This document shows positions 29,007 to 38,753 of a stretch of 64,000 nucleotides of DNA, in pieces (position 1 is the first letter of the stretch; each line of letters begins with the position of its first letter). The position numbers were made by a program, and so were the translations under genes. The stretch lies in contig JAGTRP010000007.1 of NCBI GenBank assembly GCA_018261935.1, forward strand, positions 111,587-175,586, read 5' to 3'. This DNA comes from Rhodocyclaceae bacterium (GTDB taxonomy: Bacteria > Pseudomonadota > Gammaproteobacteria > Burkholderiales > Rhodocyclaceae). A model generated the notes under the pieces. The model saw nothing but the letters and a program-made list of their open reading frames with translations, did not search any database and was not told the DNA's origin.

Positions 29007-31733
29007 ATGTCTCTGCTCTTGTTGGTGGACGGTTCGTCCTATCTCTACCGCGCATTCCATGCCCTGCCCGACCTGCGCAACCGCCTGGGCGAACCGACCG
29101 GCGCCATCTATGGCGTGCTGAGCATGCTACGCCGCCTGGAAACCGACTTCAAGGCGGACTACAAGGCGGTGGTTTTCGATGCCAAGGGCAAGACTTTCCG
29201 GGATGACTGGTACCCTGAGTACAAGGCCCACCGCCCCCCCATGCCCGAGGATCTGGCCCGCCAGATCGAGCCCATCCACGCCGCCGTCCAGGCCGCCGGC
29301 TGGCCCCTGCTGATGGTGGACGGGGTGGAGGCCGACGACGTCATCGGCACCCTCGCCCGCCAGGCGGCCGCCAACGGCCAGGACACCGTGATCTCCACCG
29401 GCGACAAGGACCTAGCCCAGCTGGTCTGCCCCCATGTCCGGCTGGTGAACACCATGAGCAACGAGGTCCTGGACATCCCCGGGGTCATCGCCAAGTTCGG
29501 GGTGCCACCGGAACGCATCGTCGATTACCTGGCCTTGATCGGCGATAGCGTGGACGGGGTGCCCGGCGTCGCCAAGGTGGGGCCCAAGACCGCCGTCAAG
29601 TGGCTGACCCAGTACGGCACCCTGGACGAGGTGATCGCCCACGCCGTCGACATTGGCGGGGTGGTGGGGGAAAACCTGCGCTCCCACCTGGACTTCCTGC
29701 CCCTGGGCCGCAAGCTCATCACCGTGCGCTGCGACCTGGAACTGGACCGCCAGCCCACCGATCTCCAGCCCCGGCCCCGGGACACCGAAGCCCTGCGCGC
29801 CCTCTTCGAGCGCTTCGAATTCAAGACCTGGCTGAAGGAACTACAGGCGCCCCAGGCCGTCAGCGCGAAGGCGCAGCCTGTCCCCGCCGCCGACCCCGCG
29901 CCGGCCGAACTGGCGGAGAACGGGGATCGCCAGCATTACGAGACGGTGCTGACATGGGATCACTTCAACGCTTGGCTCGCCCGCATCGAGGCGGCGGAAC
30001 TGACCGCCCTCGACACCGAGACCACCAGCCTCGACGCCTTCGAGGCCCGCATCGTCGGCCTGTCCCTCTCGGTCACTCCGGGGGAGGCCTGCTACATTCC
30101 CGTCGCCCACAACGGCCCCGGCGTCGCCGACCAGCTGCCCCGGGACGAGGTGCTGGCCCGCCTCAAGCCCTGGCTGGAAGCGCCGGACAAGCCGAAGGTC
30201 CTGCAGAACGCCAAGTACGACCAGCACATGTTCGCCAACCACGGCATCGCGCTGCGGGGCGTGGTCCACGACACCATGCTCCAGTCCTACGTGCTGGAGT
30301 CCGACAAGGGCCACGACCTCGAGCAGCTGTGCACCCGCCACCTGGGCCTGGCTACCATCGCCTACACCGACATCTGCGGCAAGGGTGCCAAGCAGATCTG
30401 CTTCGACCAGGTGGACCTGGACACCGCCACCCGCTACGCCGCCGAGGACGCCGACGTGACCCTGCGGGTGCACCGCTTCCTCCATCCCCGCTTCGCCGAC
30501 GAGCCCGGCCTGGCCCGCATCTACCGGGACATCGAGATGCCGGCCCGGGAAGTCATCTGGCGCATGGAAAGGAACGGCGTCCTCATCGACTGCGGCCAGC
30601 TCGCCCGCCAGAGCCACGAGATGGGCAAGAAAATCATGGAGCTGGAGGTCCAGGCCCATGAACTGGCGGGACAGCCCTTCAACCTCTCCTCCCCCAAGCA
30701 ACTGGCCGAGATCCTCTTCGAGCGCCAGGGCCTGCCGGTGAAGAAGAAGACCCCCTCGGGCACGCCCTCCACCGACGAGGAAGTGCTCTCCGAACTGGCC
30801 CTCGACTACCCCCTGCCCAAGCTGCTCCTCGAACACCGCAGCCTGTCCAAGCTGAAGGGCACCTACACCGACAAGCTGCCGCGCATGGTGAATCCGGCCA
30901 CCGGGCGGGTGCATACCCACTTTGCCCAGGCCACCGTCGCCACCGGACGGCTCGCCTCCAGCGACCCCAACCTGCAGAACATCCCGGTGCGCACCGAGGA
31001 AGGCCGGCGCATCCGCACCGCCTTCGTGGCCCCGGCTGGCTGCAGCATCGTTTCCGCCGACTATTCCCAGGTGGAGCTGCGCATCATGGCTCACCTCTCC
31101 GACGACCCGCGCCTGCTCGAGGCTTTCACCCACGGCGAGGATGTGCACCGGGCCACCGCCGCCGAGATTTTCGGCGTCACGCCCCTGGAAGTGGGCCCCG
31201 ACCAGCGCCGGGTGGCCAAAACCATCAACTTCGGCCTCATCTACGGCATGAGCGCCTTCGGCCTCGCCCGCCAGCTCGGCCTGGAACGGGGCGCTGCCCA
31301 GACCTATATCGACCGCTACTTCGCCCGCTACACCGGGGTCGCCCGCTACATGGAGGAGGCCCGCAGCCAGGCCCGCCAGCACGGCTACGTGGAGACCGCC
31401 TTCGGCCGCCGCCTATGGTTCCCGGATATCCGGGCCAGCCAGCAGGGCCGTCGCCAGGCCGCCGAGCGGGCCGCCATCAACGCCCCCATGCAGGGCACCG
31501 CCGCCGACCTGGTGAAAATGGCCATGATCGCGGTGCAGGGTTGGCTCGACCAGAAGCAGCTCGCCTCCCGGGTGGTGCTGCAGGTCCACGACGAGCTGGT
31601 GCTGGAAGTGCCGGACGAGGAATTGGCCGAGGTGCGGCTGGAACTGCCGCGGCTGATGGCCCATGTGGCGCAGCTCAAGGTGCCGCTGGTGGTGGAGGTG
31701 GGGGTGGGGGCGAACTGGGAGGCGGCGCACTGA
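29007..31733 (+). CDS. polA: DNA polymerase I
   Basis: 908 residues from ATG 29007, which gives the standard start MSLLLLVDGSSYLYRAFHAL; an upstream frame is ignored. All three activities look intact. The 5' nuclease (1-290) has VEADDVIGTLA and STGDKDLAQLV. The 3'-5' exonuclease has LDTETTSLD, LQNAKYDQHMF and YAAEDADV. The polymerase has VSADYSQVELRIMA, RRVAKTINFGLIYG (finger O-helix) and LQVHDELVLEVP. No recognisable ribosome site precedes the start. A hairpin follows the stop. Confidence 0.95.
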   Translation: MSLLLLVDGSSYLYRAFHALPDLRNRLGEPTGAIYGVLSMLRRLETDFKADYKAVVFDAKGKTFRDDWYPEYKAHRPPMPEDLARQIEPIHAAVQAAGWPLLMVDGVEADDVIGTLARQAAANGQDTVISTGDKDLAQLVCPHVRLVNTMSNEVLDIPGVIAKFGVPPERIVDYLALIGDSVDGVPGVAKVGPKTAVKWLTQYGTLDEVIAHAVDIGGVVGENLRSHLDFLPLGRKLITVRCDLELDRQPTDLQPRPRDTEALRALFERFEFKTWLKELQAPQAVSAKAQPVPAADPAPAELAENGDRQHYETVLTWDHFNAWLARIEAAELTALDTETTSLDAFEARIVGLSLSVTPGEACYIPVAHNGPGVADQLPRDEVLARLKPWLEAPDKPKVLQNAKYDQHMFANHGIALRGVVHDTMLQSYVLESDKGHDLEQLCTRHLGLATIAYTDICGKGAKQICFDQVDLDTATRYAAEDADVTLRVHRFLHPRFADEPGLARIYRDIEMPAREVIWRMERNGVLIDCGQLARQSHEMGKKIMELEVQAHELAGQPFNLSSPKQLAEILFERQGLPVKKKTPSGTPSTDEEVLSELALDYPLPKLLLEHRSLSKLKGTYTDKLPRMVNPATGRVHTHFAQATVATGRLASSDPNLQNIPVRTEEGRRIRTAFVAPAGCSIVSADYSQVELRIMAHLSDDPRLLEAFTHGEDVHRATAAEIFGVTPLEVGPDQRRVAKTINFGLIYGMSAFGLARQLGLERGAAQTYIDRYFARYTGVARYMEEARSQARQHGYVETAFGRRLWFPDIRASQQGRRQAAERAAINAPMQGTAADLVKMAMIAVQGWLDQKQLASRVVLQVHDELVLEVPDEELAEVRLELPRLMAHVAQLKVPLVVEVGVGANWEAAH

Positions 31734-31739
31734 ACACCC

Positions 31740-31769
31740 GGCCATGGCCTCTGCACAGGGGCCATGGCC
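31740..31769 (+). terminator. Hairpin after polA
   Basis: A perfect 10-bp stem (GGCCATGGCC-type arms, 31740-31749 and 31760-31769) with a 10-nt loop begins 6 nt after the polA stop. No T-tract follows. The remaining part of the 206-bp gap to manC is less GC-rich than its surroundings and probably holds the manC promoter, but I could not assign boxes. No JUMPstart/ops element was seen. Confidence 0.45.
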
Positions 31770-31939
31770 CTCTGGCGGGGGCGCCCCGAAGGCAACAGTG
31801 ATAACATTACGTCCCTTACTGGCCGCCACCAGTGCGGCCATACCAAACGCTATCTTTCCTTCAGTCATCGTTGGCCATTGAAATACCGTCCCCACGGTTT
31901 CGGCTCCGATAGCCACATCAACCTGAGTAGGAGCACAGG

Positions 31940-33385
31940 ATGCGAATCCAGCCGGTGATTCTTTGCGGCGGGTCTGGGACCCGGCTATGGCCCTTGTCTC
32001 GTCAGCAGTACCCCAAGCAGCTCCTCAGGCTCTGCGGCGAGCGCACGATGCTTCAGGCAACGGCATGCCGCCTGTCCGGATTGAGCCTGGACGCAAGCGA
32101 CGTACAGGCCCCTCCCCTGTTGGTGGGCAACGAGGAATACCGGTTTATCATGGCCCAACAGCTGCATGAGGTCGGGCTGACGGACGCATCGCTCATTCTC
32201 GAACCCTGCGGCCGGAACACGGCACCGGCCCTTACCCTGGCCGCCTTGGCCGCCAGGGCTGACGGCCACGATCCGATCCTGGTAGTCATGCCGGCCGACC
32301 ACGTCATCCAGAACGAAGACGCTTTCTGCCGGGCGGTCACCACGGCCACCGCCCTGGCCCATGACGGCAAGCTAGTCACCTTCGGCATCCAGCCCACTGC
32401 ACCTGAAACAGGATACGGGTACATCAAGGTAGGCACCACGTTACAGGAAGACATGTACCTGGTTGACCAGTTTGTCGAGAAGCCGGATCTTGCAAAGGCC
32501 GAAAACTATTTGGCCTGTGGTCAGTATCTTTGGAATGCCGGGATATTTGTCATGAAGGCCTCCGTCTGGCTGGCCAAGATTCAAGCATGCCGTGCCGACA
32601 TCTCCGCAGCCTGTCTCAGCGCTTTCGACGGGCGTCGGCAGGACCAGGACTTCCTGCGCCCGGACAGGTCCGCTTTTTCCGCCTGCCCCGCCGATTCCAT
32701 TGACTATGCGGTCCTGGAGGTTCTGACACGGCCCGGGGTCAATACGGGTGAAGTCGCTGTCGTACGGCTAGATGCCCATTGGTCCGATGTTGGTGCCTGG
32801 AACGCCTTATGGGAAATCGGTGACAAGGACGATGACCGGAATGTCCTCATGGGCGATGTGATTGCCATCGACACTCGGAATAGCCTCGTTTTCGGCAATG
32901 ACCGTCTGGTAGCGTGCGTGGGCCTTGACAATGCCATCGTCGTTGAAACACCAGACGCAGTCCTTGTCGCCGACAAGAACCAAATTCAAAAGGTGAAGGA
33001 TGTTGTCGGTCGCCTGAAGGCCCACCAGCGAACCGAATCCTACTCTCATCGCAAAATATTCCGCCCCTGGGGTTCCTACGACAGTATCGATATCGGCGCC
33101 CGTTTTCAGGTCAAGAGGATTGTCGTCAATCCCGGCGCCAGTCTTTCCCTTCAGATGCACCACCACCGAGCGGAACATTGGATTGTGGTTTCCGGTACCG
33201 CCAAGGTGACGCGAGGCGACGAGTCGTTCCTGGTCACCGAGAACCAATCGACCTACATCCCGCTGGGGACGGTCCACCGCCTGGAGAATCCTGGAAAGCT
33301 GCCTCTGGAAATGATCGAGGTACAGTCGGGAAGCTACCTGGGGGAAGACGACATAATTCGTTTCGATGACCAGTACGGTCGTTGA
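31940..33385 (+). CDS. manC: Mannose-1-P guanylyltransferase / mannose-6-P isomerase
   Basis: 481 residues, the bifunctional type II enzyme (AlgA/ManC/CpsB). N-terminal nucleotidyltransferase: CGGSGTRLWPLSRQQYPKQLL is the GTP/metal signature, FVEKPD the sugar-phosphate motif. C-terminal cupin isomerase (about 350-480): PWGSYDSIDIG and LQMHHHRAEHWIVVSG with the metal-binding His residues. It converts fructose-6-P to mannose-6-P and mannose-1-P to GDP-mannose, supplying the two Gmd paralogues on the opposite strand. GGAG lies 9 nt upstream of ATG. It is the only plus-strand gene in the glycan region, and converges with the GT9 gene (71 bp apart). Confidence 0.92.
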   Translation: MRIQPVILCGGSGTRLWPLSRQQYPKQLLRLCGERTMLQATACRLSGLSLDASDVQAPPLLVGNEEYRFIMAQQLHEVGLTDASLILEPCGRNTAPALTLAALAARADGHDPILVVMPADHVIQNEDAFCRAVTTATALAHDGKLVTFGIQPTAPETGYGYIKVGTTLQEDMYLVDQFVEKPDLAKAENYLACGQYLWNAGIFVMKASVWLAKIQACRADISAACLSAFDGRRQDQDFLRPDRSAFSACPADSIDYAVLEVLTRPGVNTGEVAVVRLDAHWSDVGAWNALWEIGDKDDDRNVLMGDVIAIDTRNSLVFGNDRLVACVGLDNAIVVETPDAVLVADKNQIQKVKDVVGRLKAHQRTESYSHRKIFRPWGSYDSIDIGARFQVKRIVVNPGASLSLQMHHHRAEHWIVVSGTAKVTRGDESFLVTENQSTYIPLGTVHRLENPGKLPLEMIEVQSGSYLGEDDIIRFDDQYGR

Positions 33386-33456
33386 AAAGGGCCTGTCAAT
33401 ACGCTGGCGAAAAGCGTCGAACCCGGGGTGGCCGGAGCGGCTCCGTAAAGGCAGGT

Positions 33457-34467
33457 CTAGGCAATAGTCATGTCCCTGGCCGCCAGACGATTAAAGGCGG
33501 CCAAGGCATCCTCGACGCTAATGTCGGCCACGTCGCGCGATTCCGGTTGCAGCAGTTCATACGGCACTCCCCAGGGATGCCAGCGTTCCGCATCGGACTG
33601 GCCGAAGAAGCACAGGATAGGCTTGCCGAGGCCGGCGCCCAAATGCATGGCGCCGCCGTCCGCACAGATCAGCCGATCGCAGGCACCAAGGGCGGCAATC
33701 AAATCCTCCAGCCGCTGGGTCGGCACCGGATGGATCGGCAGGTCCTTGGTCATATTCAGGACGACCTCGGCCTTCTCGTCGTCGCCGGGATGCATGGGAT
33801 TCGACTCGCTGCCCGGCGCCCAGAGGAGCATGAAATGTGAAAGCGAAGACGTCGCATGGAGGCGCCTCATCAACTGCGCAAAACGCTCCGCCGGCCAGCG
33901 CTGCGAGGGCTTTCGGGCGCTGATGTGGATAGCGAGCACGGGCGTGCCGGCGGCAATGCCGAGTTGCCCTCTCAAGGCAGCCACCGCATCTTCCCGGGCG
34001 ACAACCCGCGGCGCCGGCGTTTCGTAGGCGTGGCCAAGGCTGGTCAGCAAATGGCAGCACTTCTCCACTTCGTGCGGGCCAGGAGCGGCGGCATCTTCAT
34101 CGAGAACCACGACGCGCCGCGGCCTCACCCAATGGGCGAAACGCATCGCGCTGGCGCTATGCCCGCCGGCGATGATCGCGACGTCGAAACGGTTGCGCCG
34201 GAGCCCCAGCAGCATCCGCAGGCGCTCCCAATAGATCGACACCACGCTCTCGTCCGCTTCCCGGTGCTTGGCCTTGATGTAGGAGTGAACCGCGTCGATG
34301 TCCGGGTTGTTGTCGAGGACTGCGCGGTTGTAGCGGGTGACCAGGACCTCGATCCGGGCGTCCGGCAACTGGCGGCGCAAGGCGCGCAACAAGGGCGTGG
34401 TGCATACCAGGTCGCCGATATTGTCGCGGCGGATGACGAGAATGCGTTGCTGCGTGCAGGCGCCCAT
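33457..34467 (-). CDS. Glycosyltransferase family 9 (heptosyltransferase-like)
   Basis: 336 residues from ATG 34467, with AGGA 7 nt upstream and 8 bp after the preceding stop. GT9 pattern: RILVIRRDNIGDLVCTTPLL at the N-terminus, LAIHISARKPSQRWPAERF in the donor domain and CDRLICADGGAMHLGAGLGKPILCFFG as the nucleotide-sugar site. Heptosyltransferases use ADP-heptose; the donor may differ here. This is the 3'-most gene of the minus-strand glycan run. Confidence 0.82.
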   Translation of the reverse strand: MGACTQQRILVIRRDNIGDLVCTTPLLRALRRQLPDARIEVLVTRYNRAVLDNNPDIDAVHSYIKAKHREADESVVSIYWERLRMLLGLRRNRFDVAIIAGGHSASAMRFAHWVRPRRVVVLDEDAAAPGPHEVEKCCHLLTSLGHAYETPAPRVVAREDAVAALRGQLGIAAGTPVLAIHISARKPSQRWPAERFAQLMRRLHATSSLSHFMLLWAPGSESNPMHPGDDEKAEVVLNMTKDLPIHPVPTQRLEDLIAALGACDRLICADGGAMHLGAGLGKPILCFFGQSDAERWHPWGVPYELLQPESRDVADISVEDALAAFNRLAARDMTIA

Positions 34468-34475
34468 CAGGTGTC

Positions 34476-35402
34476 CTAGCGGCCGAAATGGTCGGGAAGC
34501 ATCGGGTACAGCCGTGAGGAGCGTAGCGCCACCTTTAGCTGGATGCCGCGCGGCTTGAGGATTTCCCGATCGAGGATAGCCAGTGCCCGGGACAGAGTCA
34601 TTTCGCCAAAGCCCGCGTTGTCCGTCTTGTGGACTACGGAAGTGGCATAAACCGGTTGGGGGACAGGCCGCCCCTTGGCCAGATACTCGGCTTCCTTGAT
34701 TCGGTAGAAGTAGTCGTTGTTGTCCAGGTCCACCCCGCACAACACGATTTCCCGGTAGCCGGCACGCAGGCCCAGCATAACCATGTAGAACACCGAAGCC
34801 CGCTTGCGCAGAAGGGGAGCCGACGACTTATCCAGCAGCCCGTATCGGGCCCAGGTGCGCAGGGTAGCCACCATGCCGGGTTCGTCGTTGTCGGGAAACT
34901 CCCAGTCCCAGGACAGCGCTATGTTGTGCCGCAGCGACTCGGGAAGATTGCGAATATATGCCTCCAGCCATTCCCGTCGAACCCGTTCGCCGTCCTTGAT
35001 AAGGATGGGGGTATTCGCATAATCGGCGGCCCGGGCCGCCATCAGGTCGCAGTAAGCCTGGTAGTTCTGCTCCTGCCCTGCCGGCACATCGCAGATTTCC
35101 GTGACATACAGATCGGGCACATGGTCGTGGATGGGCCAGAAATTGAAGCCGACGCTGTCCGCCGAACGGATGGCCTTCCACTCGTCTTCCGTCAGGGTGG
35201 CAATCGAGCCGCCGCTGCCGAGGATGAAAAGGGTGTCGGAGGACCTGACGGCACGCAACGGGTTGCCGTCGATGGAGCGCAGGCCGAGTTGCCGGGACAC
35301 GCTCGCCAATTTCGCACGCGAGATGGCGACGCGGCGCAAGGTGCTCATCCAGCGCGGCCGGATCCGGTGCTTTATCCGCTTCAGCAGGTTCTTTTTCGTC
35401 AT
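34476..35402 (-). CDS. GT42/DUF115-like protein, candidate nonulosonate transferase
   Basis: 308 residues, no membrane helix. Residues 50-75 have LFILGSGGSIATL, the glycine loop found at the start of CstII-type sialyltransferases and DUF115/MptE-like proteins. Further on, SVFYMVMLGLRAGYREIVLCGVDLDNNDYFY resembles the S-x-Y...LGYKEI-L-G-D segment of GT42 enzymes, and VVHKTDNAGFG places a His where CstII has its catalytic His188. The N-terminal 30 residues are strongly basic, as in membrane-associated transferases. Given CMP-legionaminate genes in the same run, it may transfer that sugar. The similarity is seen by eye only; a generic DUF115 role is the alternative. Confidence 0.4.
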   Translation of the reverse strand: MTKKNLLKRIKHRIRPRWMSTLRRVAISRAKLASVSRQLGLRSIDGNPLRAVRSSDTLFILGSGGSIATLTEDEWKAIRSADSVGFNFWPIHDHVPDLYVTEICDVPAGQEQNYQAYCDLMAARAADYANTPILIKDGERVRREWLEAYIRNLPESLRHNIALSWDWEFPDNDEPGMVATLRTWARYGLLDKSSAPLLRKRASVFYMVMLGLRAGYREIVLCGVDLDNNDYFYRIKEAEYLAKGRPVPQPVYATSVVHKTDNAGFGEMTLSRALAILDREILKPRGIQLKVALRSSRLYPMLPDHFGR

Positions 35403-35471
35403 GGTGCAACACCTACGGAAGAGGTGGCCACGCGGACCTCGTCAGGTTTGCAGGAGGTCTGGCGAGCTGTC

Positions 35472-36551
35472 CTACTCGTGGTAATCCAGGGTGGTGAATC
35501 CGTGCTGCTTGAGCAATTCATCGCGCTCGGCCGCGTTCATGTCAGCGCGCACCATTTCGGCAACCAGTTCATCGAAGGTGATCTTCGGCGTCCAGCCCAG
35601 CTTTTCCCTGGCTTTCGAAGCGTCGCCCAACAGGGTGCTGACCTCGGCCGGGCGGAAGTAGCGGGGATCGACAGCAACGATGCAGCTTCCGTCGGCGTCA
35701 TAGCCCTTCTCGTCGACACCCTGGCCTTCCCAGCGAATGGCCATACCCAGCTCCTTGGCGGCGGCATCGACGAAATCACGCACGCTGTGCTGCACGCCGG
35801 TGGCGATGACGAAGTCCTCCGGCTGGTCTTGTTGCAGCATGAGCCACTGCATTTCCACGTAGTCCTGGGCATGGCCCCAGTCGCGCTTGGCATCGAGGTT
35901 GCCGAGGTACAAGCAGTCCTGAAGGCCGAGCTTGATGCGCGCCAGGGCGCGGGTGATCTTGCGCGTGACAAAGGTTTCGCCTCGGTTCGGGCTTTCGTGG
36001 TTGAACAGGATCCCGTTGCAGGCATACATCCCATACGCTTCGCGATAATTGACGGTAATCCAGTAGGCGTAGAGCTTGGCCACGGCATAGGGGCTGCGTG
36101 GATAGAAAGGGGTGGTTTCCCTTTGTGGAATTTCCTGGACGAGACCGTAGAGCTCGGACGTGCTTGCCTGATAGAACTTGGTCTTTTTTTCCAATCCGAG
36201 CAGGCGAATGGCCTCCAGGATGCGCAAGGTGCCAAGGGCATCCGAGTTGGCCGTGTATTCCGGCTCCTCGAAACTCACGGCGACATGGGACTGCGCCGCC
36301 AGGTTGTATATCTCATCCGGTTGCACCTGCTTGATGATGCGGATGAGGCTGGAGGAGTCGGTCATGTCCCCGTAATGGAGAAACAGCCGGCTGTCGGACT
36401 GGTGGGCCTTATATAGATGGGCAATGCGGTCGGTATTGAAAAGCGAAGTGCGGCGACGGATGCCATGCACCTCATACCCCTTGTCCAGCAGGAATTCGGC
36501 GAGATACGCACCATCCTGGCCCGTGATACCAGTAATAAGAGCCTTCTTCAT
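35472..36551 (-). CDS. gmd: GDP-mannose 4,6-dehydratase
   Basis: 359 residues, full-length Gmd. NAD(P)-binding [19 protein letters not shown], catalytic Thr/Glu in STSELYG, Tyr/Lys in [12 protein letters not shown], and [17 protein letters not shown] of the C-terminal domain. It makes GDP-4-keto-6-deoxymannose, the precursor of GDP-fucose, GDP-rhamnose or GDP-perosamine. No fcl (GDP-fucose synthase) is seen in the window; the paralogue beside it may do the next step. Gap of 69 bp to the following gene. Confidence 0.93.
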   Translation of the reverse strand: MKKALITGITGQDGAYLAEFLLDKGYEVHGIRRRTSLFNTDRIAHLYKAHQSDSRLFLHYGDMTDSSSLIRIIKQVQPDEIYNLAAQSHVAVSFEEPEYTANSDALGTLRILEAIRLLGLEKKTKFYQASTSELYGLVQEIPQRETTPFYPRSPYAVAKLYAYWITVNYREAYGMYACNGILFNHESPNRGETFVTRKITRALARIKLGLQDCLYLGNLDAKRDWGHAQDYVEMQWLMLQQDQPEDFVIATGVQHSVRDFVDAAAKELGMAIRWEGQGVDEKGYDADGSCIVAVDPRYFRPAEVSTLLGDASKAREKLGWTPKITFDELVAEMVRADMNAAERDELLKQHGFTTLDYHE

Positions 36552-36617
36552 GAGAAACTTTTTCCGTAATTATTCAAACCGTACTATGCCCCGCGCAGGC
36601 GCTGGCAATTCGCGAAC

Positions 36618-37580
36618 CTAGGCTTCTCCAGCCAAGCTATCCGTCATCAACCGGACGACATCGCGCATGCTGAATTTCGCCTTCCAGCCAAGCAGGCGCC
36701 GAGCTTTCTCCGGATTTGCGCAACTGAGCAGTATATCCGAAGGCCGATAGAGTTCGGGAGCTTCCGTGACATGTTGCTCCCAGTCGAGCCCGAAAGCGGC
36801 AAAGGCCTCGGCGACGAATTCCCGTAGCGGATGCGTAGAGCCGGTGGCGATGACAAAATCTTCGGGGTCTGCATGTTGCAACATCCGCCACATGGCTTCC
36901 ACGTATTCCGGTGCCCATCCCCAGTCCCGCTGGATATCGAGCCGCCCAAGCCTCAGTCGCTCACCGCTGCCATCACTGATGCGCTTGGCAGCCCGGAGTA
37001 TCTTCTGCGTTACGAAACGCTCCGGACGCAGCGGCGACTCGTGGTTGAAAAGCAGGCCGGTACAGGCGAACAGGCCGTAGCTCTCCCGGTAGTTCCTGGT
37101 AAGCCAGTATGCCGATGCTTTGGCCACGGCATAGGGGCTCCCCGGATTGAACGGAGTGGTCTCATCGGCAGCTTCCTGACCGGTGTCGCCGAAACATTCC
37201 CCGGAGCCGGCAACGAACACTCGGGCATTGTTACCGAGGGTGCGAACCGCCTCCAGCACGTTCAACGTGCCGAGGACAATACCGGAAACCGTCTCGACCG
37301 GCCGTTCGAAAGAGCGTCCGACCGACGACTGGGCGGCAAGATGGTAGATTTCCACCGCCTGGCTATCCCGGATCACTTTAATGACATCGGCACCGATTTC
37401 GGGATCCATCGAGACCAGGGTGATCCGGTCGGCAATCCCAATCGAAACAAGATTGGCCGTACTTGCTGTGTCCGCGTTGCGTGAGGTTCCCCAAACCCGA
37501 TAACCCTTCTCGAGCAGGAAACGGGCAAGCAGGGCACCATCCTGACCAGTAATGCCACATATGAGAGCGACGGTCTGCAT
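36618..37580 (-). CDS. Second Gmd-like NAD-dependent sugar dehydratase/reductase
   Basis: 320 residues, clearly a paralogue of the Gmd gene next to it: [63 protein letters not shown]. The catalytic segment STSELYG of Gmd is SGECFGD here: the Thr is replaced by Ser, the Glu and the Tyr/Lys pair are kept. It may be a true dehydratase on another GDP-sugar or an Rmd-type reductase giving GDP-D-rhamnose. It lies 66 bp upstream of gmd and 12 bp after the next gene on the minus strand. Confidence 0.75.
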   Translation of the reverse strand: MQTVALICGITGQDGALLARFLLEKGYRVWGTSRNADTASTANLVSIGIADRITLVSMDPEIGADVIKVIRDSQAVEIYHLAAQSSVGRSFERPVETVSGIVLGTLNVLEAVRTLGNNARVFVAGSGECFGDTGQEAADETTPFNPGSPYAVAKASAYWLTRNYRESYGLFACTGLLFNHESPLRPERFVTQKILRAAKRISDGSGERLRLGRLDIQRDWGWAPEYVEAMWRMLQHADPEDFVIATGSTHPLREFVAEAFAAFGLDWEQHVTEAPELYRPSDILLSCANPEKARRLLGWKAKFSMRDVVRLMTDSLAGEA

Positions 37581-37592
37581 GCGGTGACTCTA

Positions 37593-38753
37593 TTAGAGCA
37601 AGGAATATTTTTGGAGAGCTGTGTCGACGCAAATCCAGTACATGTTTGCTCGAATGACGGATCTGACCTTTTCCCTGCCCGCCCGAGCGATTTCCTCCAG
37701 TTCCGAGGGGTGATTCCAGTAGTGGGAAATCTTGCGGACAGCTTCCTCCGGCGTGCTGTAGGCAATGAAATGCCGGTCGGGAACAAGATATCGCCGCAAC
37801 GACGGCACTTCCTGGGCCACGAGCACCGAACCGGCGGCAGGCACTTCCAGGTAACGATAGATCAGATGCGACACCCAGGGCCAATCGACGCCTTTCTGGT
37901 GAGACAAATTCGCTGTCGTAATGACCATCGCCGAGGACGAAAGGTTGTGCCAGTAATCTTCATCGGAAAAACGTTGGGATCCCAACTGGCGCCCTTTCAA
38001 CTCAAGGACGATCTGGTGGTCGGCCAAGCCTCGCCTTATCTCATTCAGCAGGGAAGCTCTGGGTTCATAGAGCGAACCGGAAAATACGAGTGTCTTATCG
38101 GCAAATTTGTTGCTCGTCTGCCGGTCCATTTCGATGAGCCTTTCGAGCGTGGCTTCCGAAAAAGCCATCATGAGGGGACCGATAATCCGCCCATGGGGAA
38201 AGATAGGGTCGACGTCCCGCGGCGACATAAGCGACACAACGATTCCCCTTTTGGCGGAAACCATCGCAGTTTGAGCACGCCATGCCCGGATCGGCAGGTC
38301 GGTCAGGACACAAATCGGCACTACTCCATGATATTGAAATATCAGACTTATCTGGAACGCCTGCAGCATCCCCAGGAGCCAATTTTCACTTCCGGTCCGG
38401 CTATCGTAGACATAGTGCGTCGGACGATGTTTCCGGACAGCGGAGAGCACCTGCCCCACATAGGATTGATTCCTGTCGATCTCGATCTTTCGGGTATTTT
38501 CCGCGCCGACAAAATCTTGCGCGGAGGCAAACAGTTCCTTGTACTCAATCAACTCCCATCCCTTGATCCCCGCTTCCAGGCAAAGCCTCGTAGGGCGTCG
38601 GTTGCCTGGGATGAAACGGAAAAAAGTGAATAGATTGAGTATCTCCAGAGCAATCCGTGTCACCAGAAAAGGCAACAGCACCGATCGGGGCAACAGGAAA
38701 TCCCGGTAAAGCCGTGCAAAAGAACTAGCCTTCATCTGCGCTGTCTGACCCAT
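37593..38753 (-). CDS. Glycosyltransferase, CgeB/GT1-like C-terminus
   Basis: 386 residues from ATG 38753 (ATG 38735 is possible). A hydrophobic N-terminal segment (LPFLVTRIALEILNLFTFFRF, about 25-45) could touch the membrane. The C-terminal part has QKGVDWPWVSHLIYRYLEVPAAGSVLVAQEVPSL, the E/P-x-G motif pattern of group-1 glycosyltransferases of the CgeB type. Donor and acceptor unknown. Base composition is visibly less GC-rich than the flanking housekeeping genes. The 5' end overlaps the acyltransferase stop by 29 bp. Confidence 0.65.
   Translation of the reverse strand: MGQTAQMKASSFARLYRDFLLPRSVLLPFLVTRIALEILNLFTFFRFIPGNRRPTRLCLEAGIKGWELIEYKELFASAQDFVGAENTRKIEIDRNQSYVGQVLSAVRKHRPTHYVYDSRTGSENWLLGMLQAFQISLIFQYHGVVPICVLTDLPIRAWRAQTAMVSAKRGIVVSLMSPRDVDPIFPHGRIIGPLMMAFSEATLERLIEMDRQTSNKFADKTLVFSGSLYEPRASLLNEIRRGLADHQIVLELKGRQLGSQRFSDEDYWHNLSSSAMVITTANLSHQKGVDWPWVSHLIYRYLEVPAAGSVLVAQEVPSLRRYLVPDRHFIAYSTPEEAVRKISHYWNHPSELEEIARAGREKVRSVIRANMYWICVDTALQKYSLL

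Noticed and set aside
31413..31916. Minus-strand frame crossing the polA 3' end and the gap before manC
   Set aside because: Its N-terminal part outside polA looks protein-like, but it runs through the polA hairpin and the antisense of polA and has no ribosome site or partner.
31770..31939. JUMPstart/ops element before manC
   Set aside because: Looked for the GGCGGTAGCGT core and did not find it.
33386..33456. Terminator between manC and the convergent GT9 gene
   Set aside because: Only a 5-bp CGGAG/CTCCG stem is present, without a T-tract; too weak to list.
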